Of a stretch of DNA of 32,580 bases, positions 23,127-31,531 are shown in pieces (position 1 is the stretch's first letter; each line of letters begins with the position of its first letter). Source of the stretch: Actinomycetes bacterium (GTDB lineage: Bacteria; Actinomycetota; Coriobacteriia; Coriobacteriales; Eggerthellaceae); the NCBI GenBank assembly GCA_023429565.1, contig JAEZDJ010000001.1, forward strand, positions 1 through 32,580, in the 5' to 3' direction. Both the position numbers and the translations under genes were made by a program. A model generated the notes under the pieces. It ran no database searches, was not told the DNA's origin, and saw only the letters and a list, made by a program, of their open reading frames with translations.

Positions 23127-23176
23127 AATAAACGCTCCACCGTGAGCCGAGTTTGCCGGTGGAGCGTTTATTATAG
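23127..23176 (+). terminator. Terminator after tRNA-Ile
   Basis: A 15-bp perfect stem, AATAAACGCTCCACC at 23127-23141 and its complement at 23158-23172, ending in TTTATTAT. It separates the two tRNA genes, so tRNA-Ala probably has its own promoter or depends on readthrough. Confidence 0.75.
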
Positions 23177-23243
23177 ATGGCCGAAAGTGCAGGGCGGGAT
23201 TCGTCTCGTCAACGGTTTGGTCGAAAGACCGGGCATTGTTTGT

Positions 23244-23319
23244 GGGGCATTAGCTCAGCTGGGAGAGCGCGGGCTTTGCAAGCCTGAGGTCAGGGGTTCG
23301 ATCCCCCTATGCTCCACCA
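23244..23319 (+). tRNA. tRNA-Ala (TGC)
   Basis: Acceptor GGGGCAT pairs with ATGCTCC (one G-T pair). The D arm (GCTCAGCTGGGAGAGC), anticodon loop TTTGCAA with anticodon TGC, and TPsiC arm GGTTCGATCC are intact, and CCA is encoded. Isoleucine-GAT and alanine-TGC are the pair usually found in rRNA spacers; here they stand alone. Confidence 0.97.
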
Positions 23320-23329
23320 TAGATTATCG

Positions 23330-23354
23330 ACGGATCCTTTCTGGGTCCGTTTTC
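23330..23354 (+). terminator. Terminator after tRNA-Ala
   Basis: An 8-bp stem with one G-T pair (ACGGATCC at 23330-23337, GGGTCCGT at 23343-23350) followed by TTTTC. Confidence 0.7.
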
Positions 23355-23375
23355 ATTTCTTCATACCCCTCGGAT

Positions 23376-24188
23376 TCACGCCGTCCCAAGCAAGGCAATC
23401 CTCAAGAGGCCGAGCACGAGGATGTGCAGGGGATAGTACGCGTAGAAAAAATACTTCATCGGCAACCCGCGGGCACCCTTGTAAGAAAACAGAAGCGGCG
23501 CGGCCGATGTGCAGCCGACCAAGGCGTAGAGAAGATAGGGCAGAGCATTCATCCCTCCGCCCGCCAGCAGTTCTTCCGCTTGGGGAAGGCCGATACTGAG
23601 AACCGCGAGGGCAAGGGGCGCGATTATGCGCTGCGTGCGCGTGGGCATGAGATATCCCATGAGGATCATCAGCGGTCCCAGGACACCCCAATCACATAAG
23701 GAGCTCACGGCAACGCCTATGGCGGCGCTGACCCAGAACGTGACGCGGCTCTGCCGAAATCGTGCCAGCTTTTCGTCCTGTTCCAACATGGCGTGCTCGT
23801 CTTGTCGACCTTGCCCGCCGATCGAGGGGAGGCCGTGATCATGGACGTGCAGCAATGTCAGGCCGATGAGGAGGGTGAAGAGCACATTCAGGTTGGATGA
23901 GAGGAACAGGCTGTAGGGGATCTGCGCGATCAAGGCAAAGAAAAGCAGGCGTGCGGCATAGCGCCCCGGGCTCGAGGTGTGCCGATATCCCTCGACCAAC
24001 AGAAACGCCATGATGGGAAACGTCACGCCCCCGCAGGCCAGGAGGGCGCACAGGGCGGGGAAAGGCAGGAAGGGAGCAAATATCCACGCGCCATGGTTTG
24101 CGGTCATCCCGACGATGGCAATGATTTTAAGCGTCGAAGACGTGATTCCTTCACCAGAGGCAGCGGGCGATGGGATTTGGTTGGCCAT
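23376..24188 (-). CDS. TraX family membrane protein
   Basis: A 270-residue polytopic membrane protein of the TraX family, named for a plasmid protein that acetylates F pilin; chromosomal members are common and mostly uncharacterised. Hydrophobic segments are many, for example TLKIIAIVGMTANHGAWIF at the start, GGVTFPIMAFLLVEGYRHT and FALIAQIPYSLFL. The C-terminal KYFFYAYYPLHILVLGLL is a family hallmark. A hydrophilic, charged loop lies in the middle. I chose ATG 24186-24188, preceded by AGGA with 5-base spacing; an upstream open frame of 64 residues has no hydrophobic or family character. It is read against replication. Confidence 0.85.
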   Translation of the reverse strand: MANQIPSPAASGEGITSSTLKIIAIVGMTANHGAWIFAPFLPFPALCALLACGGVTFPIMAFLLVEGYRHTSSPGRYAARLLFFALIAQIPYSLFLSSNLNVLFTLLIGLTLLHVHDHGLPSIGGQGRQDEHAMLEQDEKLARFRQSRVTFWVSAAIGVAVSSLCDWGVLGPLMILMGYLMPTRTQRIIAPLALAVLSIGLPQAEELLAGGGMNALPYLLYALVGCTSAAPLLFSYKGARGLPMKYFFYAYYPLHILVLGLLRIALLGTA

Positions 24189-24451
24189 GAGCATCCTGTC
24201 GTTGAAAGAAACGTCAGCTCCAGTGAGGGAATGAGGAAGCGGGTCCCTTTCAGTATACTGCACAAAAGGTTGGGGTCCAGGAGTCTTCAGGGCAGGGCCA
24301 CGGATCGGGCGTGTTCGAGAGGAATCGGTCAACAGCTCTGACGGGGCTGAAGGTCTCGCATCGCTTTGGTTTGGCCCCACCGCGCTTTCGTTTTCCTACC
24401 TGTCACACGTGTATTCTGTGAGTGAGCGCCCCAGGGGGTGGTTCCGTGGCG

Positions 24452-24481
24452 ATGACGTGATAAAATTCCAACGGGTATACT
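24452..24481 (+). promoter_or_regulatory. Possible promoter of the J-domain gene
   Basis: ATGACG at 24452-24457, an 18-bp spacer and TATACT at 24476-24481, 23 bp before the ATG. The -10 is good, the -35 fair. Confidence 0.45.
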
Positions 24482-24504
24482 GACACGCGATTGCATGGGG
24501 AGTT

Positions 24505-25071
24505 ATGAACCGGATCGAAGCGCTGCGCATCTTGGGTCTCGACGAGGACGCGACCGCCGAGGACATCAAGGCGGCGTATAAGGAAACCGTGCAGATCTTG
24601 CATCCTGATCGCTTTGCCGCAAACAAGAAGCTCCAGGATCGTGCAACCGAGCAGTTCAAGAATCTCCAGAATGCCTATGACTACCTGAACAGCGGCAAAG
24701 GATCCCGTGGTTCCCGATCTTCGGAGCGGTCGTCTGCGGGAGCGGGAGAACGGACGGCTGCGAGTCAGATCGAGGCGCGGTTGGCAGGAATCTCTGCCGC
24801 CCGTGTACAGCTGGTGAAGCAGCGTGACGTCGTTCAGGACGAAAGGCGCAACGGCATAGCCATGACGGCCATAGGGGGCATCGTCGCCCTCATTGCGGGC
24901 CGGCGACCCGTTGGACTCTTTGGCGTCATCGCAGCCATCGCCAGTGCCGCCGCCGTTTGGGGCATTGTCCAGATCGTGTCGGCCCAGCGGACCATCGGCA
25001 CGCTCGACGACCACATCGCAGAGCTGAATCGGGAGGCGAAGCAGCTCACCGATCAGTTGGGCAGGGCATAG
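24505..25071 (+). CDS. J-domain membrane protein
   Basis: A 188-residue protein with an N-terminal J domain (about residues 3-65) including the HPD motif in ILHPDRF, so it should stimulate an Hsp70 such as DnaK. A Gly/Ser-rich linker follows (about 66-90). The C-terminal half has two short hydrophobic segments, IAMTAIGGIVALIAG and LFGVIAAIASAAAVWGIVQIV, flanked by charged helices that may form coiled coils. There is no zinc-finger or substrate domain as in DnaJ, so a membrane-tethered J protein is likely. ATG 24505 follows GGGGAG closely. It precedes typA by 73 bp, which contains a small GC-rich hairpin (25094-25110). Partners are unknown. Confidence 0.82.
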   Translation: MNRIEALRILGLDEDATAEDIKAAYKETVQILHPDRFAANKKLQDRATEQFKNLQNAYDYLNSGKGSRGSRSSERSSAGAGERTAASQIEARLAGISAARVQLVKQRDVVQDERRNGIAMTAIGGIVALIAGRRPVGLFGVIAAIASAAAVWGIVQIVSAQRTIGTLDDHIAELNREAKQLTDQLGRA

Positions 25072-25144
25072 CCTGAAGGCACCCGGCAGCTTTCGCCCGC
25101 GTTGCGGGCGGGCGCCGAAAACACCATCTACAGAAAGAAGCAGA

Positions 25145-26956
25145 ATGAAGCAAGAGAACATCCGCAATGTCGCCATCATCGCACACGTTGACCACGGAAA
25201 GACGACCATCGTAGACCGCCTCCTCTACACTTCGGGAGTGTTCCGCGAGAATCAACAGGTTGAGGAACGGGTGCTGGACAGCAACGATCAGGAACGTGAG
25301 CGCGGCATCACCATTCTGTCGAAGAACATATCCGTGACCTACGAAAACGTTAAAATCAACGTCATCGACACTCCGGGCCATGCTGACTTCGGCGGCGAAG
25401 TGGAGCGTGTTTTGAATATGGCCGACGGCGCTTTGCTCATCGTCGACGCCTTCGAGGGGCCGATGCCGCAAACTCGCTTCGTGCTCAAGCATGCGCTTGA
25501 ATTGGGTCTGCGCATCGTCCTCGTTGTCAACAAGATCGATCGGCCGGGATCGCGCCCGGAAGAGGTCGTCGACGAGGTCTTCGACCTCATGGTCGAGCTC
25601 GAGGCGAGCGACGAGCAGCTTGATTTCCCCGTCATCTACGCAAGCGCCATGAATGGCTATGCGCGATTTGAGCCGAACGACGACAACATGACCATGGTGC
25701 CGCTCCTGGAAACCATTCTCAAGGAGGTGCCGGCACCCGATTGCGAGCCCAACGGCCCCGTTGCCTTGCAGGTATGCACGGTCGATCATTCGAGCTTCGT
25801 CGGGCGCATCGGCGTCGGCCGCCTGTTTTCGGGAACCATTCACAAGGGCGAGCCGGTGCTGGTCATCAAAAACGACGGCACGCGGTACAACACGAGCATC
25901 AAGCAGGTGTTTACGTTCGAGGAGCTGGGCAAGAAGGAAAAGCCTGAAGTGCATGCGGGTGACATCGTCGCCGTGGTCGGCGTGGACGATGCCGACATCG
26001 GCGATATGGTGACCAGCCGCGAGCATCCCATTCGGCTCGACCCCATCCAGGTGGAAGAGCCCACCATGGCGGTCGTTTTCGAGGCTTCAACGAGCCCCCT
26101 CGTCGGCCGCGATGGGGATATCGTAGGAGCTCGCCAACTGAAAGAACGCCTCATGAACGAAGCGGAGAGCAACATCTCTATGCGCATCGAGGAGTTGGAA
26201 GACAAGAGCGGCGTCGAAGTGGCCGGCCGCGGCGTGCTGCATCTGTCCGTGCTCATGGAGACGATGCGGCGCGAGGGATTCGAGTTTCAGGTTGGACGTC
26301 CGCGCGTGCTTATCAAAAAGGATGAGTCCGGGCATAAGCTTGAGCCCATCGAGGAAGCCACGGTCGACGTGCCGAGCGAATATGCCGGCAAGGCCATCGA
26401 GGTGTTCGGCAGCGCAGGCGGCGAGATGGCCGATATGTTCCAGCGCGGAGACCAGACCCATCTTGTGTTCAAGATCCCCTCGCGCGGAACCATGGGCCTA
26501 AGGACCCGCCTGTTGAACGCCACGCGCGGCGAGGCGACGATGTTCCATCACTTTTCAGAGTACGGCGCGTACCGAGGAGAGTTTGGAGGGCGAAAGAATG
26601 GGTCGATGATCAGCATGTCGACCGAGAAAAGCGTCGCCTATTCCCTCGACACCCTGCAGGAGCGCGGCCGCCTGTTCGTGGGCCCAGGCGAGGATTGCTA
26701 CGAAGGCATGATCGTGGGGGAGTCTGCGAAGGAAGGCGACATGGTCGTCAACATCGCCAAGTCGAAGCAGTTGGGGAACCAGCGTTCTTCCGGTGCCGAC
26801 AAGGCCATCCAGCTGACTCCTCCCGTCACCTTCACGTTGGAGGAAGCCCTCGAATACATCGAAGAAGACGAGTTGGTTGAAATCACCCCAAAGAACATTC
26901 GCCTTCGCAAGCGCATCCTCTCGGCAACCCAACGCAAGAAGGCGAGCAAGCACTAA
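25145..26956 (+). CDS. typA: Translational GTPase TypA/BipA
   Basis: A ribosome-associated GTPase of the elongation-factor family involved in 50S assembly and stress or cold adaptation. The G motifs are complete: AHVDHGKTTIVDRLL (G1, residues about 14-28), the switch stretch ERERGITILSKN, DTPGHADFGGEVERVL (G3) and NKIDRPGSRPEEV (G4). Beta-barrel, EF-G-like and C-terminal domains follow, with the BipA-specific QRSSGADKAIQLTPP and LEEALEYIEEDELVEITP. The length, 603 residues, is normal. No strong ribosome site is seen beyond a purine-rich AGAAAGAAG stretch. Confidence 0.97.
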   Translation: MKQENIRNVAIIAHVDHGKTTIVDRLLYTSGVFRENQQVEERVLDSNDQERERGITILSKNISVTYENVKINVIDTPGHADFGGEVERVLNMADGALLIVDAFEGPMPQTRFVLKHALELGLRIVLVVNKIDRPGSRPEEVVDEVFDLMVELEASDEQLDFPVIYASAMNGYARFEPNDDNMTMVPLLETILKEVPAPDCEPNGPVALQVCTVDHSSFVGRIGVGRLFSGTIHKGEPVLVIKNDGTRYNTSIKQVFTFEELGKKEKPEVHAGDIVAVVGVDDADIGDMVTSREHPIRLDPIQVEEPTMAVVFEASTSPLVGRDGDIVGARQLKERLMNEAESNISMRIEELEDKSGVEVAGRGVLHLSVLMETMRREGFEFQVGRPRVLIKKDESGHKLEPIEEATVDVPSEYAGKAIEVFGSAGGEMADMFQRGDQTHLVFKIPSRGTMGLRTRLLNATRGEATMFHHFSEYGAYRGEFGGRKNGSMISMSTEKSVAYSLDTLQERGRLFVGPGEDCYEGMIVGESAKEGDMVVNIAKSKQLGNQRSSGADKAIQLTPPVTFTLEEALEYIEEDELVEITPKNIRLRKRILSATQRKKASKH

Positions 26957-26989
26957 GCACCGCCCCCGTTTCCCAGCCTTTGTCGGCAT

Positions 26990-27030
26990 GCAGGCCTATT
27001 ATCTTTCGGAGAAAATAGGCCTGCTGTTCC
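26990..27030 (+). terminator. Hairpin after typA
   Basis: An 11-bp perfect stem, GCAGGCCTATT at 26990-27000 and its complement at 27014-27024, with a 13-base loop. The T-tract is weak (TGTTCC), so termination may be inefficient. Confidence 0.55.
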
Positions 27031-27221
27031 CCATATGACCTCTTTTGTGGCGAAATCGCGGGGTTTCCCCTGTATGCAACGGGTGGAGTATGAAATGAAA
27101 GTGGTCATATTGTGCAACCTGCGGTCCCATTTTCGCTGTGTGCGACAATACGCCCAGTACCATATACCATGTGCGGCGCACGCCGTTGGTGGCAAGCCGG
27201 CATGTTCGAGGGAAGGGTCTT

Positions 27222-28457
27222 ATGAAGAGCGCCAAGATCATGAAAGTCGTATGTGTCGCCGGTTTGTCGGCTGCATGCGCATGGAGTCTCGCAGGATGTG
27301 CAAACGGCGACGCCTCAGGCAGTTCGGGAGGCACGGCGGCAACGGTCAATGGGACGGAGATATCCGAGAACACCATCACCGAGTACATCGAAAGCTATCG
27401 GACGTCCTCGAGCCTCACCGACGAGGACACCTGGGGCCAATGGATGGCCGACAACGGCATGACGCCCGAAACCGTGCGCCAAGAGATCATCGACTCATTC
27501 GTGACGAGAGAACTCATCAAGCAGGGCGCGGATGAGAAGGGCATCACAGTCGACAGTTCGGAGATTGATGCCTACGTCGAGAAGACGAAGGAAAACTACG
27601 ACACTGACGAGAAGTGGCAGGCGGCGCTCGAGCAGGTCGGTTTGACCGAACAGGAGTACCGGGACGAGCTGGAGCTTCAGCTGAAGAGCAAGAGCCTCCA
27701 GGAATCCTTCGCATCTGACGAGGAGACCAGTCAAGAAGACCTGCTGTCATATGCCCAGATGTATGCATCGGCCTATGACGGAGCAAAGAAGTCATCCCAT
27801 ATCCTCTTCGCATCCGACGATCAGGAAACAGCCCAAAAGGTGCTTGATCAGATCAACAGCGGAGAACTTGACTTCGTCACGGCAGTCAAGGAATATTCCA
27901 AGGACACAACCAGCGCCGAAGACGATGGAAACGTTGGCTGGGACAAGACCAGCAGCTTGGTGACCGAATACACCGATGCGCTGAGCGGCCTCTCCAAAGA
28001 CCAAGTGAGCGGATTGGTGACAAGCCAGTACGGGATTCATATCATCAAGTGCACTGACGTTTTCACTGCGCCGAAGACCACGGCAGACGATGGCACCCAG
28101 ACGGTCGAGGTGACAAGCATCGATCAGATCCCGACCGAATGGGTCGAGAGCATCAAGACCTCCTTGGCAAGCCAGCAACAGAGCGAGGCTTACAGCGCGT
28201 GGCTCGACGAGTTCAAGTCATCTGCTGACATCGTGACCAATGATATGCCTGAAGGCCTTTCCTACGACCTTGACATGTCCAAGTATGCAGCATCGACTGA
28301 CAGTTCCGATGCGACAACCGACGGGACGGCAACCGAAGATTCCACGACATCGTCTTCCGACGCCACCGACGAGTCCACGTCTTCAAGCACCGAAGGCACC
28401 GCTTCCTCTGATGCCGCTGCCGCGACGTCGACCGAGCAATCCGCTACAACGAACTAG
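27222..28457 (+). CDS. PpiC-type peptidyl-prolyl isomerase lipoprotein (SurA/PrsA-like)
   Basis: A secreted foldase anchored by lipid. The 411-residue protein starts with a signal peptide ending in lipobox SLAGC (Cys26). A SurA-like N-terminal helical region follows (TVNGTEISENTITEYIESY...). The parvulin domain lies about residues 195-295, with KSSHILFASDDQETAQKVLDQINSG and VTSQYGIHIIKCTDV. The last 70 residues are a Ser/Thr/Asp/Ala-rich low-complexity tail. It probably helps fold exported proteins outside the membrane. ATG 27222 is preceded by GGAAGGG; the longer open frame from 27138 would spoil the signal peptide. Confidence 0.88.
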   Translation: MKSAKIMKVVCVAGLSAACAWSLAGCANGDASGSSGGTAATVNGTEISENTITEYIESYRTSSSLTDEDTWGQWMADNGMTPETVRQEIIDSFVTRELIKQGADEKGITVDSSEIDAYVEKTKENYDTDEKWQAALEQVGLTEQEYRDELELQLKSKSLQESFASDEETSQEDLLSYAQMYASAYDGAKKSSHILFASDDQETAQKVLDQINSGELDFVTAVKEYSKDTTSAEDDGNVGWDKTSSLVTEYTDALSGLSKDQVSGLVTSQYGIHIIKCTDVFTAPKTTADDGTQTVEVTSIDQIPTEWVESIKTSLASQQQSEAYSAWLDEFKSSADIVTNDMPEGLSYDLDMSKYAASTDSSDATTDGTATEDSTTSSSDATDESTSSSTEGTASSDAAAATSTEQSATTN

Positions 28458-28515
28458 AGGAAAAGCCGCCACTTTGTCGGTTGAGCGCGAACATGTTCCA
28501 AGAATGACTTTCATG

Positions 28516-28552
28516 AAGGGCGGCTGTGTGAAATCACAGTCGCCCTTTGTCT
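28516..28552 (+). terminator. Terminator after PpiC lipoprotein gene
   Basis: A 13-bp stem with one G-T pair (28516-28528 with 28535-28547), loop of six, followed by TTTGTCTGG. Confidence 0.75.
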
Positions 28553-28687
28553 GGCTTTGAGCCAGGAACAGGCAGGGGCTCGTATAGCTGTCCGGCCATG
28601 TCGCGTTTATCAATCAGCAAGGATGGGCACCTGCCTGCGTCATGAAAAGCGCCGCTGGTTTTCAGGTGGCAAAGAGAAGGGGATACT

Positions 28688-29578
28688 ATGGGCTCTCGTC
28701 CCGGGGAAGATTCATCCAGCACGTTGTTTGAGCTCCATGATGCCGTAGTCATGCGCGCAGGCAAGCCCATCCTTTCCGTTGGGTCGTTCTCTTTGTCCAA
28801 AGGAGAGCATCTGGCCGTGCTCGGCCCCAATGGATCAGGCAAATCAACTTTCGTCAAACTCATGACACGGGAGATGCTTCCCCTTCATCGGGATAATCCG
28901 CCCGTGCTGTTCAGGGGCAGATCCCGTATCGTTCTTTCAGAGGTTAAGAAGACCTTGGGAATCGTCTCGTCGACCATGCAGGATCAAATTGCCGTGCACC
29001 TGCCGGCGCAGGAGGTGGTTGCGGGCGGCCTCTCCGGCACGCTCGGCATGCCGCCAGGCGTCGAGATGAGCGAGGAGACCCTGTCTCGTGCCGGTGTCGC
29101 GCTGGAGTCGGTTGGCATTGCCGATCTTGCGACACGGGATATCATGACCTTGTCGACGGGACAGGCCCGCCGGGTCCTCATCGCCCGCGCGCTTGTCCAT
29201 GACCCCACGGTGCTCGTCTTCGACGAACCCTGCACGGGCTTAGACCCAGAGGGAATGTATTATGTCCGCCGCAGCATGCGCCTGCTTGCCCAGGCGGGAA
29301 AGACGGTGGTTTTGGTCACGCACTATCCGGAGGACATCATCCCCGAGATAGACCGCCTGGTGCTCATTCGGCAGGGCATGGTGCTTGCGGAGGGAGGCAA
29401 ACGTGACCTGTTGGTTGATGACCGCATGAGCCAACTCTATGGCGTTCCCCTGCATGTTGAGCGAAGGGCTGTTCCTCAACCACAAGAATTGTCTCAGGGC
29501 GATACCCCGGCGAGTGTCGCAGGGCAAGAGGCTTCGACTTCCTCTGACGAATATTTCTCGCTTGTGAGCGCCTATTAG
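28688..29578 (+). CDS. ABC transporter ATP-binding protein, stand-alone
   Basis: A 296-residue ABC ATPase without a neighbouring permease. Walker A GPNGSGKST lies near residues 47-55, the Q loop is around STMQDQIAV, the signature is LSTGQARRVLIARAL (where most have LSGGQ), Walker B is TVLVFDEPCTGLDP, and the switch His is in LVTHYPEDI. The overall arrangement resembles ModF/YlmA-type proteins, which also occur alone. The substrate is unknown. ATG 28688 follows AAGGGG. The last 40 residues are polar and variable. The tRNA-Ser promoter overlaps its 3' end. Confidence 0.85.
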   Translation: MGSRPGEDSSSTLFELHDAVVMRAGKPILSVGSFSLSKGEHLAVLGPNGSGKSTFVKLMTREMLPLHRDNPPVLFRGRSRIVLSEVKKTLGIVSSTMQDQIAVHLPAQEVVAGGLSGTLGMPPGVEMSEETLSRAGVALESVGIADLATRDIMTLSTGQARRVLIARALVHDPTVLVFDEPCTGLDPEGMYYVRRSMRLLAQAGKTVVLVTHYPEDIIPEIDRLVLIRQGMVLAEGGKRDLLVDDRMSQLYGVPLHVERRAVPQPQELSQGDTPASVAGQEASTSSDEYFSLVSAY

Positions 29579-29590
29579 CTGTTGTATACT
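29562..29590 (+). promoter_or_regulatory. Promoter of tRNA-Ser (GGA)
   Basis: TTGTGA at 29562-29567, a 17-bp spacer and TATACT at 29585-29590. The -35 lies inside the last codons of the ABC gene. A 5' leader of about 40 nt would precede the tRNA. Confidence 0.65.
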
Positions 29591-29637
29591 ACGTACCTGC
29601 TGCGTGCACCTGCGTGAGCATGCAGCGATCGACAAGC

Positions 29638-29729
<92 letters not shown>

Positions 29730-29835
29730 CCTATGATGTTGTTGCCTTCAAGCCGTCTGTGCTGGAAGGGACAAATGCAGAGCGTGATCATGCGCGCTTG
29801 GCCGTCCTTGAAAACCGGGATGGCCTCACCCATGC

Positions 29836-29928
29836 GGAGGGGTGGCAGAGTGGTTGAATGCGGCGGTCTCGAAAACCGTTTTGCCCGTAACCCGGGCAAC
29901 GAGGGTTCGAATCCCTCCTCCTCCGCCA
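29836..29928 (+). tRNA. tRNA-Ser (CGA)
   Basis: Class II tRNA. Acceptor GGAGGGG pairs with CTCCTCC (one G-T pair), the D arm is TGGCAGAGTGGTTGAATGC, the anticodon loop CTCGAAA holds CGA, the long variable arm includes GCCCGTAACCCGGGC, and CCA is encoded. It lies 106 bp after the other tRNA-Ser. Confidence 0.96.
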
Positions 29929-30195
29929 GTCTCAGCTTGGCATCTTTCCATCAGCCCAACAGAGGGTTTCCATCACCCCTTTGTCTCCTTTCGTGTTGAG
30001 AGCGCAGCGTTCGCTGCGCCGCGGTATGCCTGCATTGACGCTTGTGCGCGTGTGGCTGGCATGCGGGCCTCGATGGTACGTCGACGCGTGTCTCTGCCGT
30101 TTGAAACGCACATCGCCCACGCTTTATGACAGGGAGCGATCGGCTGGCTCGGTAGGTCTCATCCTGCCGCCTTCCTGAATCTTTCCAGCATCGCA
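29929..30195 (+). other. Gene-free stretch before the PadR operon
   Basis: No coding sequence is recognised. A compact hairpin GCGCAGC/GCTGCGC with a GTTC loop lies at 30002-30019 without a following T-tract. Confidence 0.4.
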
Positions 30196-30252
30196 TTGAC
30201 ATATACAGTTGGTCGATATATAGTCTTACTACACAGTGTGACTGTATAGTAA
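30196..30252 (+). promoter_or_regulatory. PadR operon promoter with operator palindrome
   Basis: A near-ideal promoter, TTGACA (30196-30201), 17-bp spacer, TATAGT (30219-30224). Immediately after it, over the predicted start of transcription, is a 27-bp inverted repeat at 30226-30252: TTACTA-C-ACAGT, central GTG, ACTGT-A-TAGTAA (12-base arms, one mismatch). The placement suggests autorepression by the PadR protein encoded next. Confidence 0.75.
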
Positions 30253-30278
30253 AGAATGGTGATGGGAGAAAAGACTTG

Positions 30279-30599
30279 ATGGACAAACGCAGCAAATTGC
30301 TTCCTCTCACTGAAACGACCTTTTACATCTTGACGGCTCTCAAGCAGCCGGGTTACGGATACCAGATCATGCAGACGGTGGAAAGCCTGAGTGAAGGTGC
30401 GGTTCGCATTGCCGCCGGGACCATGTATGGCGCGCTTGAAAACCTGCTCAAGCAAGGCCTTATCCAAACCCTTCCCAGCGATGATCCCCGAAGGAAGGTG
30501 TACCAGATCACTTCTTATGGGCGGGAAACCCTCGATCAAGATATCAGGCGCATCAAACAGATGCTTGCGGTTGCAGAAAGGGCAGGAGATGCCAGATGA
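30279..30599 (+). CDS. PadR family transcriptional regulator
   Basis: A 106-residue small PadR regulator with the N-terminal winged helix: LTETTFYILTALKQPGYGYQIMQTVE, then GTMYGALENLLKQGLIQTL (recognition helix) and the wing RRKVYQITSYGRETL. A short C-terminal helix for dimerisation follows. Start ATG 30279 (a TTG directly precedes it). The ATG of the next gene overlaps its stop, so the two are translated together, a common arrangement in which PadR controls a membrane DUF2812 protein. The inducing signal is unknown. Confidence 0.92.
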   Translation: MDKRSKLLPLTETTFYILTALKQPGYGYQIMQTVESLSEGAVRIAAGTMYGALENLLKQGLIQTLPSDDPRRKVYQITSYGRETLDQDIRRIKQMLAVAERAGDAR

Positions 30600-31219
30600 G
30601 GAAGTTTAAATCCTTCGCCAATTTTGACAAAGAAGAGGCATGGCTGAAAACCATGGCCGAACAGGGATGGTTGCTTGTGAGCACCTCATTTGGCTACGAG
30701 TTTGTGCCAGGCGCGGCACAGGAGCTCACCTATCGCGTTGACTATCGAACGTTCAGGAGGAAGATGGATTTTGCCGACTATGTCAGCCTGTTTGAAGATG
30801 GCGGCTGGCACCACGTTTCTGGCTCGTTTTGGTCGGGCACCCAATATTTCGTGCGTCTCCGCCCCGATGTCGCCGATGACATATTCTCCGACGACGCCAG
30901 CAAAGCCGCCCGCTATCGTCGCAGCAGCGAACTGTGGCTGATGCTCTTTCTCTGCTATGCCGCCCTCTTGCTTGTTTCTTTTATGATCAATGGAGGAAGC
31001 GACTTCCCCTTCTTGCATCTGCAGGACCTGTACTACACGCCGGGGCTGTGGGAAAAAACGGGATTCGAGTTCTGGCGCGCATTTCTTTTTGAAACGCCTT
31101 TCGCGCTTGGCCGTGCATTCTCCGGATCTTTGCTGGTGATAGTGACGGGGGTATTTGCGTATCAGGCGATACGAACGTTTCTTGCGGGAAGGCGAACCCG
31201 ATATGAGTCAGTTCTCTAG
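30596..31219 (+). CDS. DUF2812 membrane protein
   Basis: A 207-residue protein. The N-terminal DUF2812 domain (about 1-110) has FKSFANFDKEEAWLKTMAEQGWLL near its start, FVPGAAQELTYRVDYR and WHHVSGSFWSGTQYF. The C-terminal part contains two hydrophobic helices, ELWLMLFLCYAALLLVSFMI (about 121-140) and SLLVIVTGVFAYQAIRTFL (about 180-198). Function is unknown; such proteins usually follow PadR regulators, which fits here. Confidence 0.85.
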   Translation: MRKFKSFANFDKEEAWLKTMAEQGWLLVSTSFGYEFVPGAAQELTYRVDYRTFRRKMDFADYVSLFEDGGWHHVSGSFWSGTQYFVRLRPDVADDIFSDDASKAARYRRSSELWLMLFLCYAALLLVSFMINGGSDFPFLHLQDLYYTPGLWEKTGFEFWRAFLFETPFALGRAFSGSLLVIVTGVFAYQAIRTFLAGRRTRYESVL

Positions 31220-31531
31220 GGCGGCGGCAAGCGAGGACGCCCGATATCCCGCACGACGAAGGGAGCCTGCGCTCAACGGCGTCGTCCTTTCGTCCGATGT
31301 AGGCTGCCAGGGACCGCTGTCAGATCGGTTTCGCGCCCTTTGCGGTTCGTTGGCCTTCCGACCGTGCCGATTCTTGCGAAGCCAGCGGGGCCTGAGTTTT
31401 GAAGATACGCCGAATACCGAGTTCGTCTGACGTCCTATCCATGTCGAAGCTCTACACTGGTCGGCGATGACAAAGGCAACAGGGTGCGTGAAATGCCACC
31501 CGCGTGAATAGAAGAGCGTGAAAGGATTACC
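31220..31531. other. Gene-free stretch before acidic-protein gene
   Basis: About 310 bases without a supported gene. Open frames on either strand lack ribosome sites and family features. I see no clear RNA gene or strong hairpin. Confidence 0.4.

Noticed and set aside
24403..25209. 268-residue open frame opposite the J-domain gene
   Set aside because: The plus-strand frame has an HPD motif, a good ribosome site and membrane segments; the minus frame has no family features.
25046..26026. 326-residue open frame opposite typA
   Set aside because: Antisense shadow of the conserved TypA gene with His/Asp/Val-rich composition typical of such shadows.
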